From contig OX328105.1 in the NCBI GenBank assembly GCA_946811185.2, forward strand, positions 32,677,394 to 32,741,393: a DNA stretch of 64,000 bases. The letters are read 5' to 3'. A program made the translations under genes and the position numbers. The notes beneath the pieces were generated by a model. It was not told the DNA's origin. It ran no database searches and was given only the letters and a program-made list of their open reading frames with translations. Shown here one piece after another: positions 46,301-49,979 of this stretch. Position 1 is the first letter of the stretch; every line of letters begins with the position of its first letter. Source of the stretch: Hippopus hippopus. Its lineage: Eukaryota; Mollusca; Bivalvia; Cardiida; Cardiidae.

Positions 46301-46525
46301 GCAATTTCTTGGTTCCTTTCGATTAAAGGATAATTTCTGTAATTTCAGCTGACGGCCAAACTTAAAGCTTCGATGATAGAAAAAGGCTCTATGCTGATAC
46401 AGTATCAACCATTGGGTGAGCTCCCCAACTTCTTCCGGGTTGCGTTCTCGAATCCTGCACTGACCACAGCGGACATCGATGCTGTCATCCAGGAAATCGT
46501 TTGCTTGAGTAATCCGCCACAGTAG
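1285..46525 (+). CDS. Glutamate decarboxylase (GAD65/GAD67-like), 13 exons, N-terminus outside or unresolved
   Basis: Predicted PLP-dependent group II decarboxylase converting L-glutamate to GABA in the cytosol. Thirteen exons join in phase to 489 codons including the stop: 1285-1521, 7007-7097, 9016-9122, 11064-11179, 23954-24033, 26378-26549, 27886-27950, 29631-29709, 34830-34979, 35925-35974, 38973-39027, 43528-43617 and 46349-46525. Landmarks in order are [37 protein letters not shown], the cofactor-side His of [26 protein letters not shown], the Schiff-base Lys of WNPHKMM, the catalytic-loop Tyr of [17 protein letters not shown] and [13 protein letters not shown] and NTNM favour GAD over cysteine sulfinate decarboxylase, although TVLGAYDP resembles the latter. 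Vertebrate GAD67 has roughly 90 more N-terminal residues, so upstream exons are expected. Every intron is GT-AG. Family assignment is strong; substrate is inferred. Confidence 0.9.
2340..2580 (+). repeat. Possible tRNA-derived SINE with poly-C tract
   Basis: GTTCGAATCC (2408-2417) is a good Pol III B box, with an A-box-like stretch about 45 bp before it. A run of C at about 2510-2527 follows. The rest of the body is not recognised. Confidence 0.4.
3365..3575. repeat. Family C hairpin MITE
   Basis: Family C is about 200 bp long, with ends TTAACCCTTTTAGCGC / GAGTTAA and a palindromic core GATCAGACTGCAC...GTGCAGTCTGATC. This copy is nearly complete and includes the ATCGAAAGAGGT tail. Confidence 0.7.
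4435..4768 (-). repeat. tRNA-derived SINE (family F), nearly complete
   Basis: On the minus strand it begins with GAGCCCCGGTAGCTCAGTCG, a tRNA-like A box, and GGTTCGATCCC, the B box. It is followed by a body of about 250 bp ending GAACGGCGTTAAAC-type sequence. The layout resembles molluscan V-SINEs such as RUDI; that name is a suggestion only. Its ORFs are not genes. Confidence 0.8.
4769..6888. other. Intron 1 stretch without recognised features
   Basis: AT-rich, with no exon-like frame, no clear inverted repeat and no tRNA-like head found by reading. Confidence 0.5.
6889..6975 (+). repeat. Family B MITE fragment
   Basis: AGTGTTTAATGCATTTGC, AAAAAGTATC and GTCATCCTGCACAGTC match the left half of family B (defined at 10785). 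It stops shortly before exon 2. Confidence 0.5.
7007..7097 (+). CDS. GAD exon 2
   Basis: After the acceptor ttacag it reads [17 protein letters not shown] then [13 protein letters not shown], and ends in AT before a consensus donor gtaagt. The phases (1 in, 2 out) fit exons 1 and 3 exactly and the split codon makes Met. The exon is only 91 nt, too short for simple ORF listings. The usual Gly before HPRF is Ala here because the junction codon is G+CT. Confidence 0.93.
7143..7250 (+). repeat. Degenerate tRNA-like SINE head
   Basis: GAGCCTGGTTGGCTCAGTCGATAATG resembles a tRNA 5' half with an A box. The B box is not preserved. Confidence 0.35.
7270..7655. repeat. Family D MITE
   Basis: Family D is about 370 bp, palindromic, with ends TTAAAGGCCCARTAGCGG / CCACTGGGCCTTTAA and internal GACAATCTGTNATTGTACGGTCGGTCC with its inverted partner. 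TTAA at the ends suggests a piggyBac-type target site (inference). Confidence 0.7.
7868..8235. repeat. Family D MITE
   Basis: A second full copy about 600 bp from the first, with AAAGCCCAAAAGTAAAC at the left and GGCCTTTACTGGGCCTTTAA at the right. Confidence 0.75.
9016..9122 (+). CDS. GAD exon 3
   Basis: Encodes (M)[20 protein letters not shown] followed by [16 protein letters not shown], the substrate and cofactor domain start. The acceptor is cttag and the donor gtaaaa; phases are 2 in and 1 out. Confidence 0.93.
9715..10445 (-). repeat. AT-rich repeat J, copy 1 (inverted)
   Basis: Reverse complement of the repeat at 21890-22535. It includes the hairpin CATGGAGGTATGAAA, GCGCTATGAAATATCA and the GGCGAGTTCTGATTGG end. 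The TA at 9973-9974 is the unoccupied equivalent of the mariner insertion site in copy 2. Confidence 0.75.
10640..10770. repeat. Family C MITE (diverged)
   Basis: GCGGACAATGAAGGTCAATG followed by TGCAGTCTGATCTTG and GTTGTCTGCAAAAG matches the family C core. Confidence 0.45.
10785..11040. repeat. Family B hairpin MITE
   Basis: Family B is about 250 bp, with inverted ends ATGAGCCATGCTCTGG and a central hairpin made of CAGGCCAGCCTGCGCA / TGCGCGCAGGCTGGCC. This full copy ends about 25 bp before exon 4. Confidence 0.8.
11064..11179 (+). CDS. GAD exon 4
   Basis: Encodes [15 protein letters not shown] through [10 protein letters not shown] and ends at a strong donor gtgagt, phase 0. The acceptor (tttgaag) has a weak pyrimidine tract. 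A family B MITE ends about 25 bp upstream, so the branch point may lie in transposon DNA. Confidence 0.93.
11440..12040. repeat. 51-bp minisatellite, about 11-12 units
   Basis: The unit CTAAGACGTGGTCGCACACA + ATGTAAGACAGGTCTTTGGT + CCTAGACGTAA repeats with small differences. Because 51 is a multiple of three, the minus strand stays open and reads a 17-residue repeat ([17 protein letters not shown]). It lies in GAD intron 4 and has no gene signal of its own. Confidence 0.85.
12680..12928. repeat. Family B MITE
   Basis: A full copy starting TGAGCCATGCTCTGGCAAAA, with central TCAGCCTGCACAGGCTGACA and right end CCCTTTTGACAGAGCAT. Confidence 0.7.
12929..14164. other. Intron 4 stretch without recognised features
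   Basis: AT-rich with several poly-T/poly-A runs and a short GAGAGAGAGAGAGAG tract near 13351. Nothing coding recognised. Confidence 0.5.
14165..14545. repeat. Family D MITE
   Basis: GCACAGTAGCGGCCAAAAA at the left, the TATTGTGTGGTCGGTCCCAG core, and TTGTTTACTTGTGGCAGGTA at the right. Confidence 0.65.
15165..15412. repeat. Family B MITE
   Basis: A full copy. The core is GTCAGCCTGCGCACTCCGCG followed by CAGGTTGACCTGGGCCGAAAC, with TATGGATCCATAA toward the right end. Confidence 0.75.
15845..16032. repeat. Family G palindromic MITE
   Basis: The ends GGGCCCGTATTCACCAACCA and TTAATGGTGAATACGGACCC are inverted repeats. A self-complementary centre pairs CTAATTGGCTAAACC with GGTTTAGCCAATCAG. Confidence 0.75.
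16190..16300. repeat. Family A MITE fragment
   Basis: CACACAATCCAAGTTTTAACGACC and GCCGGTAACCAGTGCATT are recognisable remnants of family A. Confidence 0.5.
16940..17105. repeat. Palindromic repeat H
   Basis: ATTATCATTTTTATTAAACGAG is mirrored by CGAGTTTGATAAAAATGATAAC, with TCATGTGAGATTC outward. The same structure recurs at 55170-55320, inside sulfotransferase intron 2. Confidence 0.6.
17500..17953 (+). repeat. AT-rich repeat J, copy 2, left part
   Basis: Matches 21890-22327 (GGCGAGTTCTGATTGGCTGA, AGCAGTGCCGGAACTA, CGAGTCCGAAGTTCAAATTG, GCGCTACGAAATA). It is cut by the mariner at the TA of 17952-17953 and continues at 21514. Confidence 0.8.
18568..18800. repeat. Family A MITE (left palindrome arm)
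   Basis: Full copy TTAACCCTCTCCCG ... GTTGGTAACCAGC ... GGTAAAGGGTTAA. Confidence 0.8.
19014..19124. repeat. 111-bp hairpin element at the palindrome centre
   Basis: GTTAAACGCTAAGAAGTCAA pairs with the GCGTTTAAC end. The inner arms GATTTAAACAGCCA / TGGCTGTTTAAATC flank GGAGGGAGCGTAGCCACCGA. The same element recurs at 20136-20246. Confidence 0.75.
19340..19568. repeat. Family A MITE (right palindrome arm)
   Basis: Inverted counterpart of the copy at 18568-18800, with TTTAACCCTTTACCAAAC at the left and GGGAGAGGGTTAATG at the right. Confidence 0.8.
20136..20246. repeat. 111-bp hairpin element, second copy
   Basis: Same length and inverted ends as 19014-19124, with the loop in the opposite orientation (CGGTCGCTACGCTCCCTCC). 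It forms the right edge of the insertion in the mariner. Confidence 0.75.
20265..21300 (-). pseudogene. Mariner transposase, broken
   Basis: About 345 codons long, as in intact mariners. Recognisable pieces, N to C, are [68 protein letters not shown] and [17 protein letters not shown] followed by TAG. The first two Asp positions of the catalytic triad sit in CDET and HQDN. At least one stop (TGG to TAG in the first motif) and frame breaks make it non-functional. The C-terminus ends just inside the nested insertion boundary, so that insertion did not cut the coding region. Confidence 0.85.
21514..21890 (+). repeat. AT-rich repeat J, copy 2, right part, plus a palindromic segment
   Basis: Continues copy 2 after the mariner from TATCAGTGAAAAGGACAGTA to the hairpin GGAATGAAGAGAA / CTCTTCATTCC (21625-21750). 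An inverted AATAAACCACG / GTGGTTTATTG palindrome at about 21758-21865 follows. Confidence 0.7.
21890..22535 (+). repeat. AT-rich repeat J, copy 3 (empty mariner site)
   Basis: Uninterrupted relative of copy 2, running from GGCGAGTTCTGATTGGCTGA to TCTTCATTCCTT. GAAATATCAGTG at 22323-22334 is the pre-insertion sequence of the mariner. Confidence 0.8.
22948..23172. repeat. Family A MITE
   Basis: TACCCTTCACCAAACGGCAAAA at the left, the TTTGGTTACCAGCATT core and GGTGAAGGGTTACGG at the right. Confidence 0.7.
23408..23500. repeat. Compound microsatellite (GA)n(CA)n(CAGA)n
   Basis: GAGAGAGAGAGA, then ACACACACACAC, then CAGACAGACAGACAG. It lies in GAD intron 4, about 450 bp before exon 5. Confidence 0.9.
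23954..24033 (+). CDS. GAD exon 5
   Basis: Encodes [16 protein letters not shown] then [11 protein letters not shown]. The His in the second codon corresponds to the residue that stacks on the PLP ring in this family. The acceptor is aaacag and the donor gtatat; phases are 0 in and 2 out. It follows a 12.8-kb intron packed with transposons. Confidence 0.92.
24712..24963. repeat. Family B MITE
   Basis: GTGAACCATGATCTGGCAAA at the left, the GTGAACCTGCACAGAGTGTG / CAGGCTGACCTGAGTCG core and ACAGGACATGGCTCAT at the right. Confidence 0.75.
25075..25270. repeat. Family C MITE
   Basis: Contains AAGATCAGACTGCACGTTCT and GTGCAATCTGATCGTGATG plus the GTCCGCAAAAG tail. Confidence 0.65.
25330..25470. 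repeat. Family A MITE fragment
   Basis: GGGTAGAAAATCTTTGTGGG then AAAGGAGAAATGCTGG; the right half ends GGTAAAGAGTTAT. Confidence 0.6.
25760..25985. repeat. Family B MITE
   Basis: AGTGAGCCTTGCACTGAGAA at the left, TGCGCAGGCTGGCATGGGTC centrally and CCCGTTTCACAGAGCTTG at the right. It lies just before the decayed exon 6 copies. Confidence 0.65.
26030..26340 (+). pseudogene. Two decayed tandem copies of GAD exon 6
   Basis: Copy 1 (about 26030-26180) still reads [11 protein letters not shown] then [11 protein letters not shown], against [11 protein letters not shown] and [11 protein letters not shown] in exon 6. Copy 2 (about 26205-26340) reads [12 protein letters not shown], against [12 protein letters not shown]. 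Both carry frame breaks, lack a usable exon structure and sit directly before the intact exon. This is seen at protein and base level. Confidence 0.75.
26378..26549 (+). CDS. GAD exon 6 (PLP domain, intact copy)
   Basis: Encodes [34 protein letters not shown] and [16 protein letters not shown]. The final Asp is the residue expected to pair with the PLP ring nitrogen. The donor is gtaagc, phase 0. Two decayed copies of this exon lie immediately upstream (26030-26340). Confidence 0.95.
26940..26990 (-). repeat. Family F SINE body fragment
   Basis: AAGGCGGCCAGCACACGTAT then CCATGCTTTCCTAGAGTCTG corresponds to the 3' body of the tRNA-derived SINE. Confidence 0.5.
27505..27805 (-). repeat. Family F SINE (diverged head)
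   Basis: GCGCTGTTTTCAACATTATT, TTTCCTGGAGT and GAGAGAGGAATGAATCCTGT match the body. The tRNA-like head (to about 27800) is degenerate. It ends about 80 bp before GAD exon 7. Confidence 0.7.
27886..27950 (+). CDS. GAD exon 7
   Basis: Encodes [20 protein letters not shown] then VR. With exon 6 the junction reads HIDGAWGG, where the family normally has HVDAAWGG. The acceptor is ttgaag and the donor gtatgt; phases are 0 in and 2 out. Confidence 0.92.
27990..29630. other. Intron 7 stretch without recognised features
   Basis: Several short open frames, none resembling a known domain and none with fitting splice phases. Confidence 0.45.
29631..29709 (+). CDS. GAD exon 8 (PLP lysine)
   Basis: Encodes [16 protein letters not shown] then [10 protein letters not shown]. 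The Lys codon at 29659-29661 in NPHK is the expected Schiff-base residue. The acceptor is tttttcag and the donor gtaagg; phases are 2 in and 0 out. Confidence 0.95.
29764..29972. repeat. Family B MITE, left part (interrupted)
   Basis: GTGAGCCATACTCTGTCGAA to GAGATACATTA. The family B right end, CTCTTTTGCCAGAGCATGGC, resumes at about 30495-30520 after an inserted element. Confidence 0.7.
29973..30492. mobile_element. Fold-back element I inserted in a family B MITE
   Basis: Starts with a perfect 58-bp inverted repeat (29979-30036 and 30059-30116, 22-bp spacer). It continues with TTTATTATACTGCAAAGTTT and ends TTTGCAGTATAATAATAAA, the inverse of that motif. No ORF of interest. A copy lacking the left arm is at 48030-48455. 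Confidence 0.75.
30893..31136. repeat. Family B MITE
   Basis: ATGAGTTTTGCTCTGGCAAA at the left, the CAGCTCAGCCTGCGCAGGCT core and GAGAGCACGGCTCAGATA at the right. Confidence 0.75.
31302..31445. repeat. Family A MITE (left half)
   Basis: TTTAACCCTTTACCACACAA, the GCTGGTAACCAGCATATC core and TTCTACCTATTTAAGG. A short (GAAA)n tract and a SINE follow. Confidence 0.75.
31540..31856 (+). repeat. Family F tRNA-derived SINE (complete)
   Basis: Begins CCGAGCCCCGGTAGCTCAGT with a B box GATTCGATCCC. The body runs to TTGAAAACGGCGTTAAACAC plus a short A-rich tail. Together with 4435-4768 it defines the family in this window. Confidence 0.85.
31888..32125. repeat. Family A MITE (diverged)
   Basis: GGTTAACGCTTTACCAGACAA at the left and TTCAGTATTGAAGCGTCTAG at the right, ending AAAGTTAAG. 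Confidence 0.6.
32505..32675. repeat. Family A MITE fragment
   Basis: AGAAAATATTGTGGAAAAAG then AGAAAATGCTGGTTGCCTGC core, with TTCCCATAATGTTTTC in inverse. Confidence 0.65.
32722..32915. repeat. Family B MITE (left part lost)
   Basis: AATTTAGCCATGCTCTAGGC joins directly to GAAACTTTTCGCTATTGGTC, then TATGGATCCATAATTATGCG and AGACAATGGCTCAGG. Confidence 0.7.
33005..33215. repeat. Family A MITE (diverged)
   Basis: GAAAACAATGTGGGTCAAGA followed by GCTAGTGATCAGCATTTGCTCC, then TTGTTTGGTATAGGGTAATT. Confidence 0.55.
33880..33970. repeat. (ACT)n/(CTT)n-type microsatellite
   Basis: TACTACTACTACTTTTTCTT and CCACTTCTTCTACTAC form an imperfect trinucleotide tract. Confidence 0.7.
34085..34525. repeat. 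Family A MITE split by a SINE
   Basis: The left half (TTTGGAAACATTGTGGGTAA then AGGAGAAAATGCTTG) ends at about 34163. The right half (GTTGTAACCACTATG, TTCAATTTGGACATTTCTAA) resumes at about 34400. Confidence 0.6.
34166..34390 (-). repeat. tRNA-derived SINE, second subfamily, inserted in family A
   Basis: On the minus strand the head reads GGCCGGGTAGCTCAGTGGTTAG with a B box GGTTCGATACCC. The body, GAAAGCCAGGAACACACTGA, differs from family F but shares its ACGCCATTTTAACG-like end. Confidence 0.75.
34830..34979 (+). CDS. GAD exon 9 (catalytic loop)
   Basis: Encodes [40 protein letters not shown] and [10 protein letters not shown]. It contains the flexible loop Tyr of the GAD family. The acceptor is tcacag and the donor gtcagt, phase 0 on both sides. 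Confidence 0.95.
35088..35270. repeat. Family A MITE
   Basis: TAGAAAAAATTGTGGGAAAA, the GAGAAATGCTGATTTCGAGC core and TTTCCCACAATGTTTTC. Confidence 0.65.
35925..35974 (+). CDS. GAD exon 10
   Basis: A 50-nt exon encoding [17 protein letters not shown](G). The acceptor is attacag and the donor a consensus gtaagt; phases are 0 in and 2 out. It was identified by homology and phase because it is too short to stand out as an ORF. Confidence 0.88.
36028..36300. repeat. Family B MITE
   Basis: ATGAATCATGCTCTGCCAGA at the left, CCCAGGTCAGCCTGTACAGT centrally and TTTAACCAGAGGGCAGCTC at the right. A second fragment starts at 36304 (GAACCATGCTCTGTGAATGG). Confidence 0.7.
36362..37085. repeat. Interspersed repeat with AAGAGGGCCATGGTGGCCCT start
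   Basis: Begins AACAAGAGGGCCATGGTGGCC and contains three to four internal units of the type AAATTTGGTAGCCCTAGGCCTT...GAAGATTTTTA. It ends near GTCAAAATCGGGTGGGTGG. No ORF. It looks like a common molluscan interspersed repeat, but its class is not resolved here. Confidence 0.55.
37086..38972. other. Intron 10 stretch without recognised features
   Basis: Very AT-rich, with a poly-T run of about 22 at 37621. No repeat family of this window is recognised. Confidence 0.45.
38973..39027 (+). CDS. GAD exon 11
   Basis: A 55-nt exon encoding [18 protein letters not shown], matching the small-domain helix and strand that precede the CFWY motif. The acceptor is ctacag and the donor gtaaaa; phases are 2 in and 0 out. 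Confidence 0.88.
39085..39250. repeat. Family C MITE
   Basis: AGATCAGACTGCACGTTCTG then TGCAGTCTGATATAAATCTAC with CACTGTCCGCAAAAATACC. Confidence 0.7.
39300..39515. repeat. Family C MITE (full)
   Basis: ATTAACCATTTCGGCGCCAT at the left, GAACGTGCAGTCTGATC in the core and GCACTGAAAGAGTTAA at the right. Confidence 0.75.
39808..40018. repeat. Family C MITE
   Basis: TTAACCCTTAACCTGCTAAA at the left, GATCAGACTGCACGTTCTGT in the core and CTTAGCATCCTAAGGGTTAA at the right. Confidence 0.75.
40188..40312. repeat. Short palindromic MITE, about 125 bp
   Basis: AATTAAGGTCCACGGCCCCTA at the left is the inverse of TAGGGGCGGTAGACCTTAAT at the right. Seen once in the window. Confidence 0.6.
40450..40920. 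repeat. Family B MITE interrupted by a family E MITE
   Basis: Family B runs from GAGCTGTGCTCCGGGTAAAG to ACCAAGCCAGTCATTATAT, then resumes with ATTATTATAATTGTGGATCC to TCAGGTCAGCCTGCGCGTCC. The intervening 40523-40788 is a family E element. Confidence 0.7.
40523..40788. mobile_element. Family E palindromic MITE
   Basis: Family E is about 265 bp, with inverted ends GGCTTGCAACACACGAAAAG / CATGTTGCAGGCC. Two hairpin modules are built on AAGTGTCGTCTCGGATCAGC. ATAT flanks both sides, consistent with a short target duplication. Confidence 0.75.
41145..41350. repeat. Family A MITE (diverged)
   Basis: TTAACCCCTTACCAGATAATCC at the left, AAAAGGAGAAATTTTGTTC centrally and GTCGTCTGCGAATTATTTC toward the right. 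Confidence 0.6.
41350..41445. repeat. Family C MITE fragment
   Basis: TTAAGCTGCTATGCACGACT, GACAGTGTAGGTCATGACC, CAAACTGCAAAGAA and CTACACTGTCC. Confidence 0.55.
41675..41915. repeat. Family D left half fused to a family B right end
   Basis: AAAGGCCCGATAGTGGCCAA to CAAAATCAGGCAAAA is family D. From 41860, ACTTGCGTGGTACGATGAAT to CCCTTTTGCCAGAGAGC is the right end of family B. The junction indicates a deletion or insertion event. Confidence 0.65.
41920..43059. other. Intron 11 stretch without recognised features
   Basis: No exon-like frame or family A-H repeat seen. Confidence 0.45.
43060..43130. repeat. Family C MITE fragment
   Basis: ATCAGACTACACGTTCTGTGC then AATCTGATCTTGATCTATAC and TGTCCGCAAAG. 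Confidence 0.55.
43215..43495. repeat. Family A MITE expanded by an (AG)n microsatellite
   Basis: Starts ACTCTTTACCGGACGACAAA. The GGGAAAAGGAGAAAATG part is replaced by AGACAGAGAGACAGAGAG repeats (43337-43398), followed by TTCCTCACAATGTTTC and GGTCGTTAAAACAC. Confidence 0.7.
43528..43617 (+). CDS. GAD exon 12
   Basis: Encodes [18 protein letters not shown] then [12 protein letters not shown], with the family motif NVCFWY(I/V)P. The acceptor is gtttcag and the donor gttcgt, phase 0 on both sides. A family A MITE expanded by an AG tract ends about 35 bp upstream. Confidence 0.93.
44197..44755 (+). repeat. Interspersed duplication K, copy 1 (GAD intron 12)
   Basis: Nearly identical to 59507-60065. 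It starts TCAGTGAATTACTGGGATTT, includes a family A MITE (about 44425-44687) and ends ATGCATGCCTTCAAATGGA. Confidence 0.85.
44775..44925. repeat. Family A MITE right half
   Basis: CTGGTAACTAGCATTTTATCC, TTTCCCACAATGTTTTC and GTTTGGTAAAGGG. Confidence 0.65.
44925..45065 (-). repeat. Family F SINE body, truncated
   Basis: CTTCCTGGAGTTTTTTTTAC, CCAGACCACTGGCTGCTTTC and GTCGTAGTGACTACCATC. The tRNA head is missing. Confidence 0.65.
45885..46045. repeat. Family A MITE
   Basis: TTAACCCTTAACCAAATGGT at the left, then AGAAATGCTGGTAACCAGCA as a perfect core palindrome. Confidence 0.7.
46349..46525 (+). CDS. GAD exon 13 (last coding exon)
   Basis: Encodes [38 protein letters not shown] and [17 protein letters not shown], then TAG at 46523-46525. 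YQPLG, NFFR and SNPA are GAD landmarks. The last eight residues differ from the IERLGQDL ending of vertebrate GADs. Confidence 0.95.
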   Translation: MTAKLKASMIEKGSMLIQYQPLGELPNFFRVAFSNPALTTADIDAVIQEIVCLSNPPQ

Positions 46526-47218
46526 AACTAGACTTCAGAGCTCCAGCGAAAATTTTATGAAGATTAACTGCCGTCGATTGGAATCTATTTCGATAGTGTG
46601 TATTTTCATTGGATGAACACTTGTCACTTGATACAAAGGAACTGAGCGTAATTTCTAATGAACGAAATTGATAATAGAACTCTTTCATGAGGTAACTATT
46701 CACATATTTTCGTATGAAAAAGTTAAAGAATGTATATAAAGAGATAGTGTTTAAGTGCTTCATCTCACATTTAAAATAACGCCCCTTTGGGCATTACATG
46801 GTTTGAGATGACGGAATTGCACTTTATTTCTCGATAAACGCAGACAAAATACGAGAAACACTTCAAATATAATAAGAGAGGTGATATTATCTTTAGAATG
46901 CATCACACAAACGTGAGGAGAGTAAAAGTTAGTTTCAGATTCCAGGAAAAAAAATAAGCTATCGAATTTTCAAAACTTTTTTTACTATAACGCTTCAAAA
47001 ACAATACAACAGTTTATACCTAAGATAAGAATGCGTGTTCTTCGACGTGTAAACTATCTTGTTGATGTCGACTGCAGAACAGCGGAGATTGTTGCCAGGG
47101 TTTTTTAGGATAACCATACGTTAATCATGTGTACCATGGACTTGTTGTATTCAGATAGCCATGCTGTTTCTATCGCCATCATCGTTACTGTCATCAATAG
47201 TATTAGTAGCATTATTCT
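46526..47218 (+). other. GAD 3' flank
   Basis: The 3' untranslated region should start here. No canonical AATAAA was found close to the stop; AAATAAAA occurs at about 47385, so a long 3' UTR is possible. Confidence 0.35.
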
Positions 47219-47280
47219 CTCTTCTCCTCCTCCTCCTCCTTCTCCTTCTCCTCCTCCTTCTCCTCCTCATCATCATTGTT
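47219..47280. repeat. (TCC/TCT)n microsatellite
   Basis: CTCCTCCTCCTCCTTCTCCT and similar. It produces leucine- or proline-rich open frames that are artefacts. Confidence 0.85.
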
Positions 47281-47477
47281 GGCGTCGTCCTCATCATCTT
47301 ACGCCATAATGATCATTACATTTTCAACGAATTGCAGTATTTAATAATGATGATAAACGGTTTGAATTTAGACCATGTAAAGGAAATAAAATGATCTACT
47401 CGTTCGAAGGTGCCTATTAAGATTTTTGTTGACGAGAATGAAAATTTCTTAAAAAAACACTGAAAGATATACTAAAT

Positions 47478-47698
47478 TAGCCATGCTTAATGCATTTGCA
47501 AAAAGCATCGACTCAGGTCAGCCTGTCAGGCTGACCTGGGTCGATACTTTTTGTTATTAATCAATTTTCAGGATTCAGTTGGTCGTCATTCCTAATGGAC
47601 TTTATAGATCCATAATTACATGTACATGATCACTTGCTTGATACCATACATCATGAAGATGCATTAAACTCCCTTTCGCCAGAGCATGGCACATATGT
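47478..47698. repeat. Family B MITE
   Basis: TTAGCCATGCTTAATGCATT at the left, GGTCAGCCTGTCAGGCTGACC in the core and TTTCGCCAGAGCATGGC at the right. Confidence 0.7.
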
Positions 47699-48029
47699 TT
47701 ATTTTTTTGACAATTTACCATTCTGTAAAAAAAAAAACTGCAATTTTGGGGTTTGAATGACATGGTGGTCGCTTTGGAACCAGATATCCCCTCTGGTTTT
47801 ATCATATCAGATATGACTTTATACACGATCCTACAAATGATGCTTGATATTGGTCACATGACATTTCCGCAAGCCGTAGCGAAGCTGCGGACGGAAGTCT
47901 AGAAATACCTGAAGGGGTTACGCTTTACTTTAAGGATGACTTTTTTTCAAAAACGTTTTCTTTTTCATTCAATGACGGTTTGCAAACTAGGGCCTTACTT
48001 CATTTAGAGGAATACAGGTTTTAAATTTA

Positions 48030-48455
48030 GTATGACTCACCACAGCCGTGAACAAGTTTCCAAGTCCCCTGCCACCTGACCGTACAACGAATTTATTATA
48101 CTACAAAGTTTTACCATTCCAACGTGTGTCAATCGAAGTTTACCTGTTTTTTAGGTTCAAAAATTGAGTACGCTGACGAAAAAGAATTTCCCTTCTGAGT
48201 GCCCAAATTCAATGAAAACTGACGTCACTGGGAACTGATGTCACTGAAACCTTGGTAAAACGTGCAGTTTGGTGCATAATCTTGATATTAATCGTGATCG
48301 ACGCCGCCATTTTGGATGTTGTGTTGAAAGTGTGTTCATGTATACGGGGCTCCCGAGAGCGAAATTGCTTTTACATTGGTTTTGCCAGTGTATATGATAT
48401 ATATGTTCGGGGCATATTATCCAATCAGATCACGAGAAATTTCTTTGCAGTATAA
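48030..48455. mobile_element. Fold-back element I, copy lacking the left arm
   Basis: Matches 30075-30492 closely: CCACAGCCGTGAACAAGTTT, CACCTGACCGTACAACGAAT, GACGCCGCCATTTTGGATGT and TTGCAGTATAATAATAAA. Only the second arm of the 58-bp inverted repeat is present. Confidence 0.8.
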
Positions 48456-48511
48456 TAATAAATCTTAGCATGGCTCTGTGTACAAAAGTTTCAGTGGGGT
48501 AGATCTAATTC

Positions 48512-48694
48512 AGATGCCGTATTCACAAACCGTTCTTCAGAACATTCTTTGTCTTATTCTCCAATATTTTCTAAGTTTGAATGTAACACAACTTTTGAAT
48601 GGCTAAACTGAAAGGTTGTGATACTGTCAAATTTAGAAGATCCTAGAGAATAAGACTGAAAACATTTTTAGGAATAGTTGGTGAATACGGAACT
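48512..48694. repeat. Family G palindromic MITE
   Basis: CCGTATTCACAAACCGTTCTT at the left and AATAGTTGGTGAATACGGAAC at the right are inverted, like 15845-16032. Confidence 0.65.
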
Positions 48695-49104
48695 TGTTTT
48701 GCTTGTAAATAGAATTACTTGAATACATTTAGTTACATGGAAAATTCACTTTTTCCACATCACCTTTTTTCTCCCTGTTTCATTGTTAATTTTTCCATAA
48801 ACTATTTATTTATTTGTTCATCTCCAATGGAAAACAAAATTTGTAGATAATTATTATCATTATCATTATTATACAGTCTGCGCAGACTGACATAGGTTGA
48901 TATTATTTTGCTATTAATAGATTTTCTTCGTGTCCAAGGACAAGTCTTGTTATTATTATTATTATAATCATCATCATCATCGTTATTGGTGTTGTCTTTC
49001 ATTTGTTATAGTTACCGTTATTATTGATAGTAGATCTAGTATAAAAAAAAATGAGAGTACTGATAAAAATGTCGTGAAGCCTTGAATTCGATTTTATTTC
49101 TAAC

Positions 49105-49205
49105 CATTTACGAAAAAGCCCGTATTTTTACAACCTGATAAACAAAGCTTTTGAAAACATTATGTGAAATGGAGAAACTACCGTTTACCAGAGTATTTTT
49201 CTTCT
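49105..49205. repeat. Family A MITE fragment
   Basis: CATTTACGAAAAAGCCCGTA, AAACATTATGTGAAATGGAG and TACCAGAGTATTTTTCTTCTCC. Confidence 0.45.
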
Positions 49206-49460
49206 CCAGCAGTCCTGATCCTATGTGGCTCAGTGGTAAAGTGTTTGACTCGTAAACTAGAGGCCTGGGTTCAAGCCGCACTGGATTTTTTATGAGAGTG
49301 TCCTTAGGAAAGATATACTTCTGAGCCCTAGCCTAGTACTACTCAGGAAATACATGGATATGTATGTGAGCTGTCCCTGTGATATTAGATTTTCTGTTCG
49401 CTCTGCTCTATTCAGTTATCAGCTAAAGAAATAAGGGCAAAAAACCAAAATGTAGTCTTA
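49205..49460 (+). repeat. tRNA-derived SINE, third subfamily
   Basis: ATGTGGCTCAGTGGTAAAGT gives an A box and GGGTTCAAGCC a B box. The body includes TGAGAGTGTCCTTAGGAAAG. Confidence 0.65.
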
Positions 49461-49484
49461 ATAACACATGGTCTTTCTCTATAG

Positions 49485-49862
49485 AAGGCCCTATAGCTGC
49501 CAAAAGTAAACAATGAGCTGGTAAAATGCGTTCTAATTTTGAATCATACCTTTTCAAAGTAAGGAAATTATTGTGAATATGACAATGTTATTGTACGGTT
49601 GCTCCAAGTGTTAGTCCCTGGCAGAAAAAAATGAATTTTCAAATCAGGTGAAAAGTAAACAAAAAATTGGATGATCTGGCAACTTTTAACTAGTTTTAGA
49701 TTTCATTTTTTTTTCTGCAAGCTACTTACATATGGACCGACCGTTCAATAACAGCTTGTCATCTTCACAATTATTTACATACTTTTAAATAGTATGATGT
49801 AAATTTAAATGCAATTCAACGCTCATATTATTTACATTCGGTAGCTCTAGGGTCTTTAAGGA
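49485..49862. repeat. Family D MITE upstream of the sulfotransferase
   Basis: AAGGCCCTATAGCTGCCAAA at the left and GTAGCTCTAGGGTCTTTAAG at the right, with ACAATGTTATTGTACGGTTG inside. It ends about 20 bp before the possible TATA box. Confidence 0.7.
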
Positions 49863-49883
49863 GAGAAAAAGGGGGTGAGTTGA

Positions 49884-49890
49884 TATAAAT
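49884..49890 (+). promoter_or_regulatory. Possible TATA box of the sulfotransferase
   Basis: TATAAAT lies about 90 bp before the ATG, directly after the end of a family D MITE (49862). The position is plausible but nothing confirms a transcription start. Confidence 0.3.
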
Positions 49891-49979
49891 AGCATGGTAC
49901 GGTGGTTAAAAGCTGATAAGGTGTTAATACACACGACCTCAGCTTGTTCAAGGTCCGCCAATGAACTGCAAGGTAAGAA